A stretch of 64,000 nt of DNA, from positions 12,423,726-12,487,725 of the forward strand of contig NC_063448.1 of NCBI RefSeq assembly GCF_020379485.1, in the 5' to 3' direction. Positions 1 through 11,814 of the stretch are shown piece by piece; the first letter of the stretch is position 1, and each line of letters begins with the position of its first letter. Below the pieces are notes generated by a model. That model was not told the origin of the DNA. It made no database searches and saw nothing but the letters and a program-made list of their open reading frames with translations. Source of the stretch: Brassica napus (taxonomy: Eukaryota > Streptophyta > Magnoliopsida > Brassicales > Brassicaceae). The translations under genes were made by a program, and so were the position numbers.

Positions 1-3000
1 ACTACAAGAAAAGTAGAGAATAGCCACTACTTTTTTTGTAGCTATCGGTTAATTTTTGTGGCTATTTCACCGTTAGCTGCGGATAGCTACAAAAACAATT
101 CGTTGACTATGGACTTGTTATTAGAAAAATGTGGCTATTTGTAGATGTGTATCCGCTACTCGGCCACGAACGATATTTGCGCCTATTTTGCCACAAAAAG
201 CCACAATATTAACCATAGCAAATTTTCTACTGCTAGCCACATTCATAATTGTGGAATGTGAGACAAATAGCCACAACCGATTTGTAGCTCCGCTAGCCAC
301 AACATTGTCACAAAATAAGTTGTTACTATTATTTCTATAAATAGCCACAGACTTAATTGTAGATGTCATGATGCAAATAGCCACAATTAAATTTATAGCT
401 ATAGTTTCATAATTTTTTAAAAAAATATTTATCATTTTTCTATTATTTAATTTTAAATTGTATTATATTAATTTTTATGGAACCAATTTTTTTTTAAACA
501 CAATAATTAACTAAATCATTCAAAATATCATTACAATTTTAAGCTAAAGAAATATTTACAGGTATATTAAAAACAAATATACAAATATATATTATGCAGT
601 TGCTACCGGAACTTCTTCTTCGGCGAGCCACCCCACGGCTCCTCCTCTGCTTATGATTTTCGTCACTGCTCTTCATCGGAGCTCATTTTCTTATGAATCC
701 CTACAGCCATGAGTTTTGTCCTCGTCTTCTTTCTCCAGCCGCGAGCTTCGTTATCGTCGTCTTCCTCCAACCATCAGCTTCGCCGTCCTTATCGTCGTCT
801 TCCTCAAGCCATGGAATTCGTCAACATCTTCCTCCTTCCAAGTTTACTATTCATGGAGGATAAAGAATAAGAAATCATAAGTGATGATAACTGAAACCAA
901 AAACAGAGAAATGTCAATTGATGAACAAAATAGTTAGATTGGGTAACAATTTTCAGAGATTGATAAGCAATGGATTGTGCTGGCTTGAAAAATCTGCCGA
1001 TTGAGACCGAGACAAAGTTGAAGGAGATAAATGAGAAAGAGGGAAAGATGTTTAGATTTTGTTGTTGTTGTTCTTGTAATTGAGGAGAAGATGAGAGAGA
1101 AGTGTGTTTCTTAAAGGAGAGAAAAGAAACGAAAGAGACAGAAGAAAAGTAAATCAGTTGTGGTCCTTAGATCATCTAAAATCAATGGTTGATATTGATT
1201 TGAGAGTGATCCATGGTTTTGTTTTTCAACCAATCAGAATTTAGTTTATTTTTAATGACTTGCGCTTCTTCTTTCTTTTTGTTTTGTTTTTGTTCAACAC
1301 GCTTCTTCTTCTTTTGCATCTTTTTTTTTAACATTCTTCTTTTACATCTTACCTTTTGAATTTAGTTTTCATTATATAATTCATTAATTTAGCTTCAGTT
1401 AAATTATTAGTTTAGAGAAATTATTGGATTTCCTAACTAATGGCTGTGTTTTAATTTTATGATTTATTGTTTAATTTACTTGATTGGTATTTTAAGAGCT
1501 AATGTGTATGATATAAGATTTAAAGTGTATGCACTTATGATATAGGGCTTGAGGGTTAAATTTAAAGTTTAAATAGTATATTTGGAAAAAAACTGAGAAG
1601 TATATCCTATATTGTAGTTTGGAATAGTATATTTGAACTTTTTCTAAATTTTGAAGTTTAGGATTTAGATTTAATATTTGAAATTAGTATTTAAAGAGAT
1701 ATATATTTGGAAACTATAACTTATAGAGTTATAGTATATAAAGATTAGAGTTTCAAATTTGTGTGTAGAGTTTAATTTAAAGTTTGGTGTATGTGAAGTA
1801 TATGATTTGGGGTATAATGTTTAGAGTAAAAAGGGTTTGGGGTCAAGGACAAGATTTAAGAATAAATTAAAGTTTGAAAAGATTAGATTGTGATTTATGT
1901 TTAAGATATATTTTACGTTTTAAAATATAAGATTTGATGTTTAGATTTATGATTTGGGGTTTGGGGTTTAGGTTTAGAATTTAGGGTTTGATTTGGGGTT
2001 TTGATTTTTGATTTGAAGTTAAATTCTGAAAATAATTAAATTTTGAGCCAACACAAAAAGAGAATGAGACAAAAGAGGAAGAATGAGATAGGCACGTGGG
2101 TAGGAAGAGAAAGAGATACAAAAAGATCACTCTTGACCCTTAGATTTACGGTTATCAATGGTCAAAACAAGATAAATCTTATCCTCACCTCCCAAATATC
2201 AGCCAATGAGAGCTCATGACTTGGATTAAGCTTTTTGTTTTGTTTTCTTTGACTGTGCACTTGTGACTTACTTCTACTAAAAATTGTTTTTTTTTTCTCT
2301 TTTTTTCCCTTTTTGTTGTTCTAATTTTTTTAATTATTAGATTATTTTAACAAATTTAGTTTATAATTAGTTTTATCAGATTGTTTTAAATGTTGAATTT
2401 ATAGCTTATGATAAGAAATTGAGGAAATATGGAATCAATGTTAGAGAAAAAAGAGATGATTAAGGTTAAGTGATAGTAATTATAAGAAATTGGATTTGAA
2501 TTTAAATTTGAAATTTTAGATTTGTGACTTGGAGTATATGTAGGGTTTGGTGTTTAGTATTTGAGTTATATATTTAACATTTGAGATTGATTATTAAAAA
2601 TGATTAATGTTTAGGTTTAAATTTAAGATTTGAGGTTAAATTCAAGATTTGATGATAAAATTTTATATTTTAAGTTTTAAAATATTAAAAATTTATATTT
2701 TAAGTTTTAGAATTTGAGTTATGGAGGCTAATTAGCGACCGATTTGCAACTATTTAATGTGCTTGGCATATATAGTCGGAAAATAGTCGTCAATTAGCGA
2801 CTTTTTGTGACTACTACTCAATATTGTCAAACATATACACTGTGTTATAAAGTTACTATTCAAACTTCTCTTTTTTTATTAAGAACATCTATTACAATAG
2901 TTATAACGTTGGCAATCTATAAATTAATATTTTTCATGCCTCTTGTTTTCCTTTTAAAAAAAAATCCGATCTAAATAAGTGAATTCAAAATTTGATCCGC

Positions 3001-3186
3001 CTATACACTAAAAAAATTGAGACCAGATAGTTTATCTAAAACTAAATAACATAATGAATAGATAATGTAACCAAACAACATAGTAATGTACAATACATAT
3101 GTAGTGTCTCGATATTATGAAAATTGATTCGATTTTAATATTATATTTGAAAAAAGGATTTTAACATTTCATAAAAAATGGCATCA

Positions 3187-3246
<60 letters not shown>

Positions 3247-3682
3247 GGAATGATATGTGCATCTACATGTTACACTCTTTGTTACGGATAGCCACAAAAT
3301 ATTTTGCAGCCATGTTTTTAAGTGGCCACAAATAACCATAACTAAGTTCGTAACTGTTTCTTTTTTTAATTTTGTAGTTAGTTTAAATATTTTATAATTG
3401 TATTTCTCCGGATAGCTACGGCCATAGTTGTGGCTATATTAGCTATGAATTATACCGTGGAAAATTGTGGAAATCTACTTCCACAATTTATATTGTAGCA
3501 AATTGTGGCTTTGGGTCTTCTAATAGCTACAAATCAAATTTTGTAGCTAAATAGCGACAAGAAGTTACAAAATAGTCGCAAAAATTTGTTGTGGCTATTT
3601 TATAGATATTCTGTGGCTTAATTTTTCTCGCCGCAAAATATTTGTGGCTTACTCGTGGCTATAAACAAGTTTTCTTGTAGTG
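1..3682. mobile_element. Non-autonomous CACTA (En/Spm-like) DNA transposon
   Basis: The right end reads, on the minus strand, CACTACAAGAAAACTTG, and the window opens with ACTACAAGAAAAG, the same terminal inverted repeat lacking its first C, so the element fills the window from base 1. Short subterminal repeats of the type tagccaca / tgtggcta are dense in the first 420 bases and again from about 3285 to 3682, as in CACTA elements where they bind the transposase. The interior is AT-rich and holds no transposase; around 590-1200 and 2040-2280 it carries two similar GA/CT-rich blocks that look like an old internal duplication. It sits inside a Copia gag gene. The 3-base target duplication cannot be checked because the left flank is outside the window. 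Confidence 0.8.
3188..3242. repeat. (TA)n microsatellite
   Basis: An uninterrupted run of about 27 TA units inside the CACTA element. Confidence 0.95.
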
Positions 3683-4313
3683 TGAGCTCATGATTGATCA
3701 GTTTCTCATGAACTTCCATCAGAGGTGGGGTCGTGTCTCTTCCTTCGATCTGATCAGTGACTGTTTTGTACTCTTCCGGTAGTCCAGCAATCACGTACTC
3801 GATCATGTCTTCTTGATCAAGTGGCTTGCCTAGCAAGGCAAGTTGGTCAAAGTTGCTCGTGAGGCCTTGAAGGTAATGATCGATGGACTTGGATCCCTTA
3901 GTCCATTGTTTGAGTTGATGGCGCAACTGCAGTATGTGTCCGCGACTTGCTTTCGTGTAAACAGAGGAGAGAGTACTCCATATCTCAGCTGTTGTAGTCG
4001 TAGCAGACAAGAGAGATTGAACGGAGGGGGAGATGGCTCCAAGCAATGCGCTGTAGATCAGCTGATCTTGGCGCTTCCACTTAACGTAAGTGTCATTGGT
4101 GCTGACAACACTATCTTCTGTCACGGTGGTTGGTGGGATTTCGGTAGATCCATTAACGTAGCCGGCAAGGGCATAGCCATCGAGGAGAGAGTGGACTTGG
4201 CGACTCCACATAATGAAGCTTGTAGCCGTGAGTTTAGTGACATTGTTCATGTTAACATGAAGCACTGTCGAGTTGTCAGAGACATTGATGGTCTCAACGG
4301 TTTGCGAAGACAT
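3683..4313 (-). pseudogene. Copia gag polyprotein, 5' part, broken by CACTA insertion
   Basis: The frame starts MSSQTVETINVSDNST and has the pattern of plant Copia gag proteins (UBN2 / Retrotran_gag families): a conserved stretch around WSRQVHSLLDGYALAGYV, then KWKRQDQLIYSALLGAIS, then AEIWSTLSSVYTKASRGHILQLRHQLKQ, and a GLPEEY motif near residue 170. The protein would assemble virus-like particles around the retrotransposon RNA. After residue 210 (HEKLINHEL) the open frame runs on into the CACTA terminus, so the last 21 residues are transposon sequence. No zinc knuckle is reached. It starts at the first ATG after the primer-binding site. Confidence 0.8.
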
Positions 4314-4409
4314 GATGAAGAGGGTAGAGGGTTGAAGAAGAAGAGAAAAGGGGAGGAGATGAAGAAGATGAAGTTGACGGCTAGGTTTAGGTTTTAGGTA
4401 TCGTTATTA

Positions 4410-4421
4410 GCTCTGATACCA
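4410..4421 (-). other. Primer-binding site complementary to initiator tRNA-Met
   Basis: The minus strand reads TGGTATCAGAGC four bases inside the LTR. This is the usual plant Copia primer-binding site, where reverse transcription of the element RNA starts. Confidence 0.85.
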
Positions 4422-4425
4422 TATA

Positions 4426-4569
4426 TGAATGTAGGCTGAATGAGTATTATTAGATGCAGATGTTACAATATATATAGCTATTACAGAGAGCTTAGGTTAG
4501 AGCTAATGACACTTATAACCTTAATTACATATTATCTCTTATATAAACAACATGCAGACAGTCTTAACA
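4426..4569 (-). repeat. 5' LTR of the truncated Copia element
   Basis: The minus strand runs from TGTTAAGACTGTC to CTACATTCA, with TG...CA ends and about 144 bp, short for a Copia LTR. A TATA-like TTTATATAAG lies about 30 bp from its start. The 5 bases beyond it (tgaaa) would be the target duplication; the partner is outside the window. Confidence 0.7.
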
Positions 4570-4574
4570 TGAAA

Positions 4575-5395
4575 ACCTCGTGGAAACAAAACTGAAACAA
4601 AACTACGTAGACCGATGGTTAGCAGTAATGTGTTGTGTTACTTTGAGCTTTTGCTTTGGGTTTTAATCGAAATTGATTTGTTTATTATTTGTTTCGATTT
4701 TTTGGAGTTTTTTTGGTTTTCTTCAGTGGTTCTATATAGTGCATGTTTGTTTCATGGTTAAAGACACAATTAGACAAGATTTTAGAGTTTAAAATTGTGT
4801 CAAGAGTTATCCGGTTTGAGTGATCGTTTGGACGAAACCAATATTACATATTGTGGTTTTAGGTTACGGGTTCCGGCTCCGAACCTTGTAGTTTCAAGAA
4901 AAAGTTGTCTTCAGATTCATCTTGTTATTGTTTAGTTATATCATGAATGAGTAGTTCTTTAGTTAGGTTTATGGATTAGAGATTTTATCATTCGGTTCTC
5001 AGTCTATCACTATTCTTAGTGCTGGATTTGGATTATTCACATATTTGTGATTGTATGTTGTTTAAGACATCGACAGTGTCTGCTAAACATATTTAAACAT
5101 GATTTAAATACATGTTGGAATCAGAATGGTAGTTAGTATTTAGGATTATATATTGAACATAGAGTATTATAGAATAAGTTGATTCTATATTTGTGATTTC
5201 AAGAGTTCAAGATGATTCTTAATCTTGATCCCTTGTTAATTTATCTGATTATCATTAATAAAATGAATTCCTTAATTTCTTTTATAGCCCTAACTGAATC
5301 TCTTTATAGGGCTTATTTAATAACTTATCAAATTTCCCTAAGTGTGATTAAAAGTTCTTTTTGATTCGATCCTCCATTACCACGGTACTTTACTC
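4575..5395. other. Intergenic, no gene seen
   Basis: AT-rich sequence between the Copia LTR and the LINE. I find no convincing coding exon, inverted repeat or known TE end. It is the old host DNA into which the LINE inserted. Confidence 0.5.
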
Positions 5396-5396
5396 T

Positions 5397-5413
5397 ACGC
5401 TTACAATTAGATT
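5397..5413. repeat. LINE target-site duplication, left copy
   Basis: acgcttacaattagatt at the poly-T (3') end of the LINE. It matches 16 of 17 bases of the copy at 11637-11653. Confidence 0.85.
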
Positions 5414-5456
5414 TTTTTTTTTTGTCAACAGCTTTTTCATTCAAACCATTAAAAGC

Positions 5457-8400
5457 TTACACATTGTTTTGCAACATAAGGGAAGCAAGAGCAGTTTTTG
5501 CAAGGTTATCATCAGCTACAAAGTTTGCTGTGCGCGGAATTAAAACAAAAGATAGAGATGTGAAGAGAGGAATGAGGTGACCAATATCGCATAGAAGTCC
5601 CGCTATCTCGTTCAACACCAACCCTGATCGCAGGGCAGAGATGAGGATGCTTGAGTCCGATAGAATCTGGAGACATGAAATCCCCTCTTTTGATGCTTCC
5701 TGCATCGCCTTCCGGATGGCTAGAGCCTCCGCTGTTAGTGCTGATCCGACGAAGCTGCGCGAATCAGCGCCTTGGATCTCCAAATGGGTCTTCTTATCCT
5801 GTATAAACCAACCAAAACCAGTACATTTAGACTCTGCATTCCAAGCCCCATCCACCGAACATGTCGGAACATCAGTCACAATCTTTTCTACACTGATCCG
5901 CGAAGGGAGCTCATATGTTTCTGGTTTTGTTTTAGCAGATTCCCATTCTTTAGCATCTCGAACTGCTTTTGAAAGGGTCTCCTCCACTGTGTACAGCTTA
6001 TCCTCAAACAGTCTCTTGTTCCTTGCTGTCCAAAGGTTCCAAATGATCCAAGGGGACAGGGGAGAACAACACAGACCTGACGGCGGGAGATTTAGGACCT
6101 TGGGGATAAGAGTCAACATTTGTTGTAGTGAGCCCAAAGGGAAAGCCTGAGCTTGGGAGCCAGGGAGGAAGATAGGAGCTAGCTCCCATGTTCTTTGAAC
6201 AAAGGGATAGTGCATGAGAACATGTTCGACAGCTTCCAGCACCCCCCACAAACCTTACACGCATGAGCAACTTCCATTCCACGTCTGATCAGAAGCTCCG
6301 TGACAGGTAGGGCGCTGTTCAGAGCTCTCCAAATGAAATGTTGGATCTTTCCTGAGGCGTCTAGTTTCCAGACATGTTTGATCCAATCAAAACCAAGCAG
6401 GTTCTGTCGATGTTCTATTAGATTGGACATCCTATAACCAGACTTGGTGGTATAGTTACCTTTGCTCTCTCCTAACCACACCAATTAATCAGGTGTTTTT
6501 TGGGAACTGGGGATTAGCTGTCTGATAACTTCCTCATACTGAGGTAAATGGAACCGCACCAGAGGTAAGTTCCATTCATTCGAGTCCAGTAGTAGCAAGT
6601 CTTGGACTTTAAGGTGCTGGTTTGTCCTTGTTGGAGGTCCAATGGGCGTCATCGGTTTTGAGGTGGAAAGCCAAGGGCTGGACCATACATTGATACTAGC
6701 TCCATCTCCCACCAAGCATCCCAAACCCTTCTCAAGAACTTCTTTCCCTGCCACTATCTCCGTCCAACCATGTGACGCAGCCTGTTTAGGGGTGCTCTCC
6801 ATAAGGAAGCATTCTGAGAAATACTTTCCTTTCAGCACTTAGGACAGCAAAGCCTCGAGATTGTTCATGATGCACCATCCCAATTTAGCTAGGAGGGCAT
6901 CATTGAACGTTTCAATATCCTTAAAGCCTAAACCCCCCCACACATTTTGGCGTTGCCATTCGATCCCAAGAAACCCACACCATCTTCTTTTTTCAGGTGC
7001 ACTATCCCACCAAAATTGTGTTAGGATCGATTGGATGCGCTTATAGACTGACTTAGGGATTTTGAAGCTTTGCATGGAGAAGTTGGGGAATGTTGATAGA
7101 ACTGTCTACAGCATCACATGCTTTCCTGTACGAGATAGGAACTTCGTCGGCCATGCTTGGGAGCGTTGGCGTATCTTGTCCACTAGTCCTGTAAAAACAT
7201 CTCCCTTCTTGCGTCCAAAATTCTCAGGTAACCCTAGGTATTTGCCCATGCCACATTCCTTCTCTATACCAATAGAGGTTTTAACTCTACTCATGATCGA
7301 ATCCGGCGTTTTCGAGGAGAAGGATATTGTTGACTTGTTCAGGTTTATACACTGCCCTGAGCAGTTCTCATATCTCTTTAGAATCCTCATTAGAGAGGTA
7401 CAACTCTTCACATTGGTACCACTGAAGAAGACTGTGTCATCATCAAACAATAAATGGTTGATGAATGGGCTTCTTCGAGCCACTTGTAGTCGCTTAAGTC
7501 TTCCATTTTGTTGTTCCATTAGGCACAGTCCCGTGAGTACCTCAGCACACAAAATGAACAGGTACGGGGATAGCGGGTCCCCTTGCCGTAGCCCTCTGTT
7601 CGGTTGGACTTTACCAAATGGCGCACAATTTATGAGGTATGCATACGAGACGGTGGAGACACATTCCATCACCCAATTCACCCACACCGAGTCAAAGCCT
7701 AGCTGGTTGAGGACTTTGGCTAGGAAAGCCCATTCAATTCTATCGTACGCTTTGCTCATGTCGGTTTTGATCACCATGGAGCATCTCTTAGTGGCTTCGG
7801 AAACCTTTAGATAGTGAAGGTTCTCGTGACTGATAAGGATGTTGTCTGTAATAGCACGCCCCGGGACAAATGCTGATTGTTGCTTGGACACGATGTGATC
7901 AAGGAAATTCTGGAGACGGAGGGTTAGTATCTTTGCTATGATCTTATAGCGCACGTTGCAGAGCGCTATGGGACGGAACTCTGAGGGGCTCTTCGCGCCA
8001 GGGACCTTAGGTAGTAGACAGATATGCGTTTCATTGATTGTTTTATCCATTTTTCCAGTCAGGAAAAAGTCCCGCGCGCACCTCCCTACAGATGTCCTCC
8101 CCTATCACTTCCCAAAAAGAGTGATAGAACCCCGCCGAGAAACCGTCTGGTCCTGGCGCCTTATCCGTGTTGATGTGTTTCACTGCGCAGAGAATCTCCG
8201 TATCTGTTGGGATCACAGTGAGTGTTTGATTGGTCTCCGGGGAAATACGCCTTGAGATGGCTTCTTCAACAGCCTCCATTCCACCAGCGCCATTAGATGT
8301 AAAGAGTTTGGTATAGTAGTCTGCAAATACTTTACCAATCTCTGCCTCCTCATGAAAAGGTATGCCAGCTTCATCTTCAATAGTGGTTAGGCAATTATAG

Positions 8401-9860
8401 GATGTCCTTCCTTTCGTTACATCATGGAAGTAGGCGATGTTCCTGTCTCCTCCTTGTAGCCACTGCACCCTTCTTCTTTGACGCCAATACAATTCCTCCT
8501 CTTTGTATGCTTTGCTGAGGGCTAGGGAGAGCTCCCTGATGATCTCCGGAGATGGATCTCCACAGGAAAGATGCTCCTCCAATCTAGCCTGGAGATCAAT
8601 AATAGCTTTTGCATTATTCTCCTTCTTGGTTTTAAACCATTTGATTAGTTCCTCACGGCAACGCTTGATCTTAGATTCCACCTATTCAGATACATCTTTT
8701 TGCCATGCATCTTCTATCACTTTGCGTGCCTCTGGCATATCCTTGATGCTTCGGTCGTACCTGAACAAGCGCCTCCTCTTAGGCTTGGATGTATCCAAGT
8801 AGGTTACCAGAGGTCTATGGTCAGATCCCTCAAAACAGAGGTAATCACAGCGGCCAGGAGGGAACGTATCAAACCAAGCACAGTTTGCTAATACACGGTC
8901 CAGCCTGGCTCGGATGAAGTGTGTACATCGTTGGCCCCTCCACGAAAGGGGGTTGCCTACATGCTTCACATCCCACAGGCCATTTTCCGACACAAAGCTT
9001 CTGAAGGGTATAGAAGAACCCTCACATCTCTCTTGTCCCCCTACCTTCTCCACATTATCTAAGATATCATTAAAGTCCCCTGAAAGAAGCCAGGCAGTGT
9101 CTCTGTCTCGCCCAAGTTGGAAAATGGATTCCCAAAACGCAGCTCTATTTTCCTGTTGAGGCATCCCATATATAAAAGTGACATGAAACTCAGTATTCTT
9201 TACCTTCAGTTTAGTGTCAATGAAGTGTGGAGTCGCTTCGAGTATACTAATGTCAATGTCTGCTTTCCAGAAGAGTGCCAAGCCTCCGCTGAGGCCTATT
9301 GGTGGGACTGTGAGGTGGTGATCATAGCGGAGACTCTGGAGCTCAGAAAGCACAAACTCATCTTGATTTGTGGTCTCCATAAGAAAGAGTATATTCGGGT
9401 TTAAGGTCTTTTTTATTTCCCGGATTCTTGGAACTGTCAAGTCACCTCCCAAACCTTGACAGTTCCAGCAGACAAGAGCTAAGGAATCGGGTTTTGCGGA
9501 GGCCGAAAATCCGCCCTTCGCTTCCTTGTTGCTGGGACATGCACCATTGTTGGGGGGGTCTTGCGCCTGAGAGTCAGGTAAGTCTGCATTCCCACTCCTT
9601 TCCACAAATAATTTCTTGCGAGGCGGGTTAGTGGAGCGAGTTGTCATCTGTTTCGAGAGGCGCGTACTTTGGAGAGGACTTCTATTCACTTTTGCTCTAG
9701 TTGTTTTCTTTCCTTGAGCTGCTGGATTAGCAGTGGTTCCTCTCTTTGTCGGTGCTTTGCTTGCAGCTTTCTTTTTACTTGAGGATGCTTGAGGAGTTTT
9801 GGTTTTAGTGCCTACAGGAGAACCAATTCGCAGTGCAGCAAGGACTCTCTGACCAGACAC
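5457..9860 (-). pseudogene. LINE ORF2: endonuclease / reverse transcriptase / RNase H, inactivated
   Basis: From the N-terminus: an exonuclease-endonuclease-phosphatase domain ([31 protein letters not shown]); reverse transcriptase (INETHICLLPK, SAFVPGRAITDNI, KTDMSKAYDRIEW, RGLRQGDPLSPYLF, and FDDD as active-site box); a zinc-binding zf-RVT segment around CKVCGG; and an RNase H domain ([31 protein letters not shown]). In-frame stops occur at 8682-8684 (TAG), 7106-7108 (TAG), 6839-6841 (TAA) and 6485-6487 (TAA). Frameshifts occur near 8070 and in a G run near 6245. Between lesions the protein is well preserved, which indicates moderate age. It would copy the element RNA at a nicked chromosomal target. 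Confidence 0.92.
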
Positions 9861-9887
9861 AGGGAGGTCCCCAGCCGGTGACTGGGT

Positions 9888-11186
9888 CTATTTGCTACCA
9901 GAACTTCCTTCATTAAGCTTATTGCGGAGGTCTCCTTGCTCATAGTTGACCTCAACATCTTGCAGCCGTGCTATCAATGAGCTTGAGAGGCCTCCAGACC
10001 TCTGGGGTTCCTGTTGGGGACGCTCAATTCTCTCAAGTGTTGATCGTCGCTCTGAGGAGTGGCTGTTAATCTCACCATGTTTCGGAATAACCAGTAGTTC
10101 CATAGGCTCCCTGACTGGATTCGGGGGAGGGGTCCTTGAGGACTGAGAATACTGAGGACGATCCCCATGAAGGTGGTAATCTCTCGAAGAATGGGTGGAG
10201 GAACGGTCTCTGAGCTCTCTTCTCTCAAATGTAGGTCTCCTGTCATGAGCTCTCCCTACAGGTCTTGAATCATAAGATGATTGGTGTAGCGCATAGTCAT
10301 GGTAAGGTCTCCTTTCCGGATAACTTGGTCAAGAGGTAGTTGATCTTTGAGATACCGCATGATCATCCCTAGAATGGGAACCCGAGTTCCTCATTTGGCT
10401 CGACGGAGCTCGTCGGTGGTCCTGACGTCTTCGGTGCTCCTCTATGCTCCTCAGTGTATTCTGCTGACTTATTCCCAACGCGTGGGTAGATGTTCTTGTC
10501 GAGACTGGTTTAGTAGGGCCATCATCCTCCTCATGGAAGAGAGAGTAGCAGTAGAAACAGTGTTTCTGCAGATTTTCGTACTCCAAGTCCACATTGAAGA
10601 CTTCACCAGATTGAAGTTGGACCGGTAGCTGCATCTCCAGATTTTTGAGACAATCAATATCCACACGAACTCTGCCTTGGGGAATGTCCTCATCAATGTG
10701 GATACCAAGCTCTTCTCCAATAGTTTCTAGAACCTTGAAGGTCCAGAAGTGTATGGGCAAGCCGTGAATATTAATCAAGAATGGAGTATGCCTGGGGAAA
10801 GATTTTGATACGATTGGTTTCCATCGTTGTAGAATGATCATCCATCTTTTGTAGTGGAAAGGTGCTCGCCTCATTACAGATAATAAGGCATCCTCCGTCT
10901 CAAATTTGACTTGGAACAAGTCTGGTCCTAGAGTTCTTCCTGTGACAGCGGTTTCGAGGTTCCAGAATTGGATTAGCCAGTCCAGGACCCACTGAGGTTT
11001 TTGGATCGATGGCTTGGTGACCCGACCTAAGAGAGTGAGCTTGTTGTCTTCAATGAGTTCCGAGTTGTCACTTGATGGGAGTAGGACAAGGGCTCTTCTA
11101 CCTTGCGAAGAGAGTTTCCGTGTTGGGGTTCTAGATGCTTCAGGCACCCATTTTCCTTTTTCGGATCTTGAATACCGGTTTGACAT
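9888..11186 (-). pseudogene. LINE ORF1, DUF4283 / zinc-knuckle RNA-binding protein, disrupted
   Basis: The main open part (10329-11186, 285 codons) has the DUF4283 pattern of plant LINE ORF1 proteins: LLGRVTKPSIQKPQWVLDWL, then GPDLFQVKFETEDALLSV, HYKRWMIILQRWKP, and PLPIHFW-like GLPIHFWTFKVLETIGEELG. The zinc knuckle reads CFYCYSLFHEEDDG: the last metal ligand, normally Cys, is Gly. The frame then meets a stop at 10329; fragments of the Ser/Arg-rich tail continue in other frames down to 9888 (ending RLQDVEVNYEQGDLRNKL). ORF1 proteins coat the LINE RNA and carry it to the nucleus. Confidence 0.8.
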
Positions 11187-11636
11187 GTTGATGTAGATTG
11201 CACGCTCCAGTTAGCTGGGTTGAGTCCTCACTGCGAGGTAACGACGAGGTGGTCAGTAGATACTGATTGTGGTAGCTTTCAATTACGAGGGAGGGTATTG
11301 TCCACCGGTCCTCAGCGACGAGGTAAAGAAGCTGGTAGGTTTTAGTTTATGAAGTTTTCGTCGAACAAAGCTCCCAGATCTGCCATGAGTTTTTTTCCAG
11401 ATCCCATTTTTACACCGTACAAAGAACCACCATAAAAGGGGAAATCGATTGACCCAAAAATCTTCACGCCGTAAAGTGGATGCGGTGGTTGTCGGAGACT
11501 CAGAGCTACAGGACGGAGGAGCTAAGGTGGAGAGCGGTGGAGATCGAACTAGATCTGGGGAAATGGGCCGGGGAGAAATTTCAAAAACACGTGCATCTCA
11601 AACGCGCACCTTTTACTCCCGTATAGCCATCGATTT

Positions 11637-11653
11637 ACGCTTGCAATTAGATT
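11637..11653. repeat. LINE target-site duplication, right copy
   Basis: acgcttgcaattagatt at the 5' end of the LINE; partner of 5397-5413 with a single A/G difference. Confidence 0.85.
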
Positions 11654-11814
11654 ATTTGGGTGAAAACTCAAGTGATCAAGCATATATATCACGCGTTATC
11701 TCCAAAAGAGTGAGAGATATGTCCATCCATACAAGATATTTTAGTGGGGCGTGCCTAGCTTCTATAGCCACATTAGAGATCTAATGCGTTCCGGGCTTGA
11801 AGGGACCTTTTGTT

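Larger units (their letters stand above)
3683..4569 (-). mobile_element. 5' part of a Copia LTR retrotransposon, interrupted by the CACTA element
   Basis: Read on the minus strand, this piece has a short LTR, a tRNA-iMet primer-binding site, an untranslated leader and the first 210 codons of gag in the expected order. The rest of the element must lie left of the CACTA, outside the window. The gag frame is open right up to the CACTA junction at 3682/3683, so the Copia copy was probably young when the CACTA jumped in. Confidence 0.8.
5414..11635 (-). mobile_element. Full-length but inactive L1-type LINE retrotransposon
   Basis: A 6.2-kb non-LTR element on the minus strand with complete plant-L1 architecture: 5' leader (about 11187-11635), ORF1 with a zinc-knuckle domain, ORF2 with endonuclease, reverse transcriptase, zf-RVT and RNase H, and a short A-tail (poly-T at 5414). 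It is flanked by 17-bp direct repeats with one mismatch, so both ends are intact and this is not the usual 5'-truncated copy. ORF2 has four premature stops and two frameshifts, and ORF1 is also disrupted. It landed about 180 bases beyond the stop codon of the IDM3-like gene. Confidence 0.92.

Noticed and set aside
1930..2010. ttagggttt-like runs suggesting an interstitial telomere
   Set aside because: The units are irregular G/T-rich sequence (tttggggtttaggtttag), not a TTTAGGG array.
3843..4397. 184-codon plus-strand frame opposite the Copia gag
   Set aside because: It is the antisense shadow of gag and its leader; it has no domain and gag on the other strand is clearly coding.
7062..7814. 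250-codon plus-strand frame
   Set aside because: Antisense shadow of the LINE reverse transcriptase.
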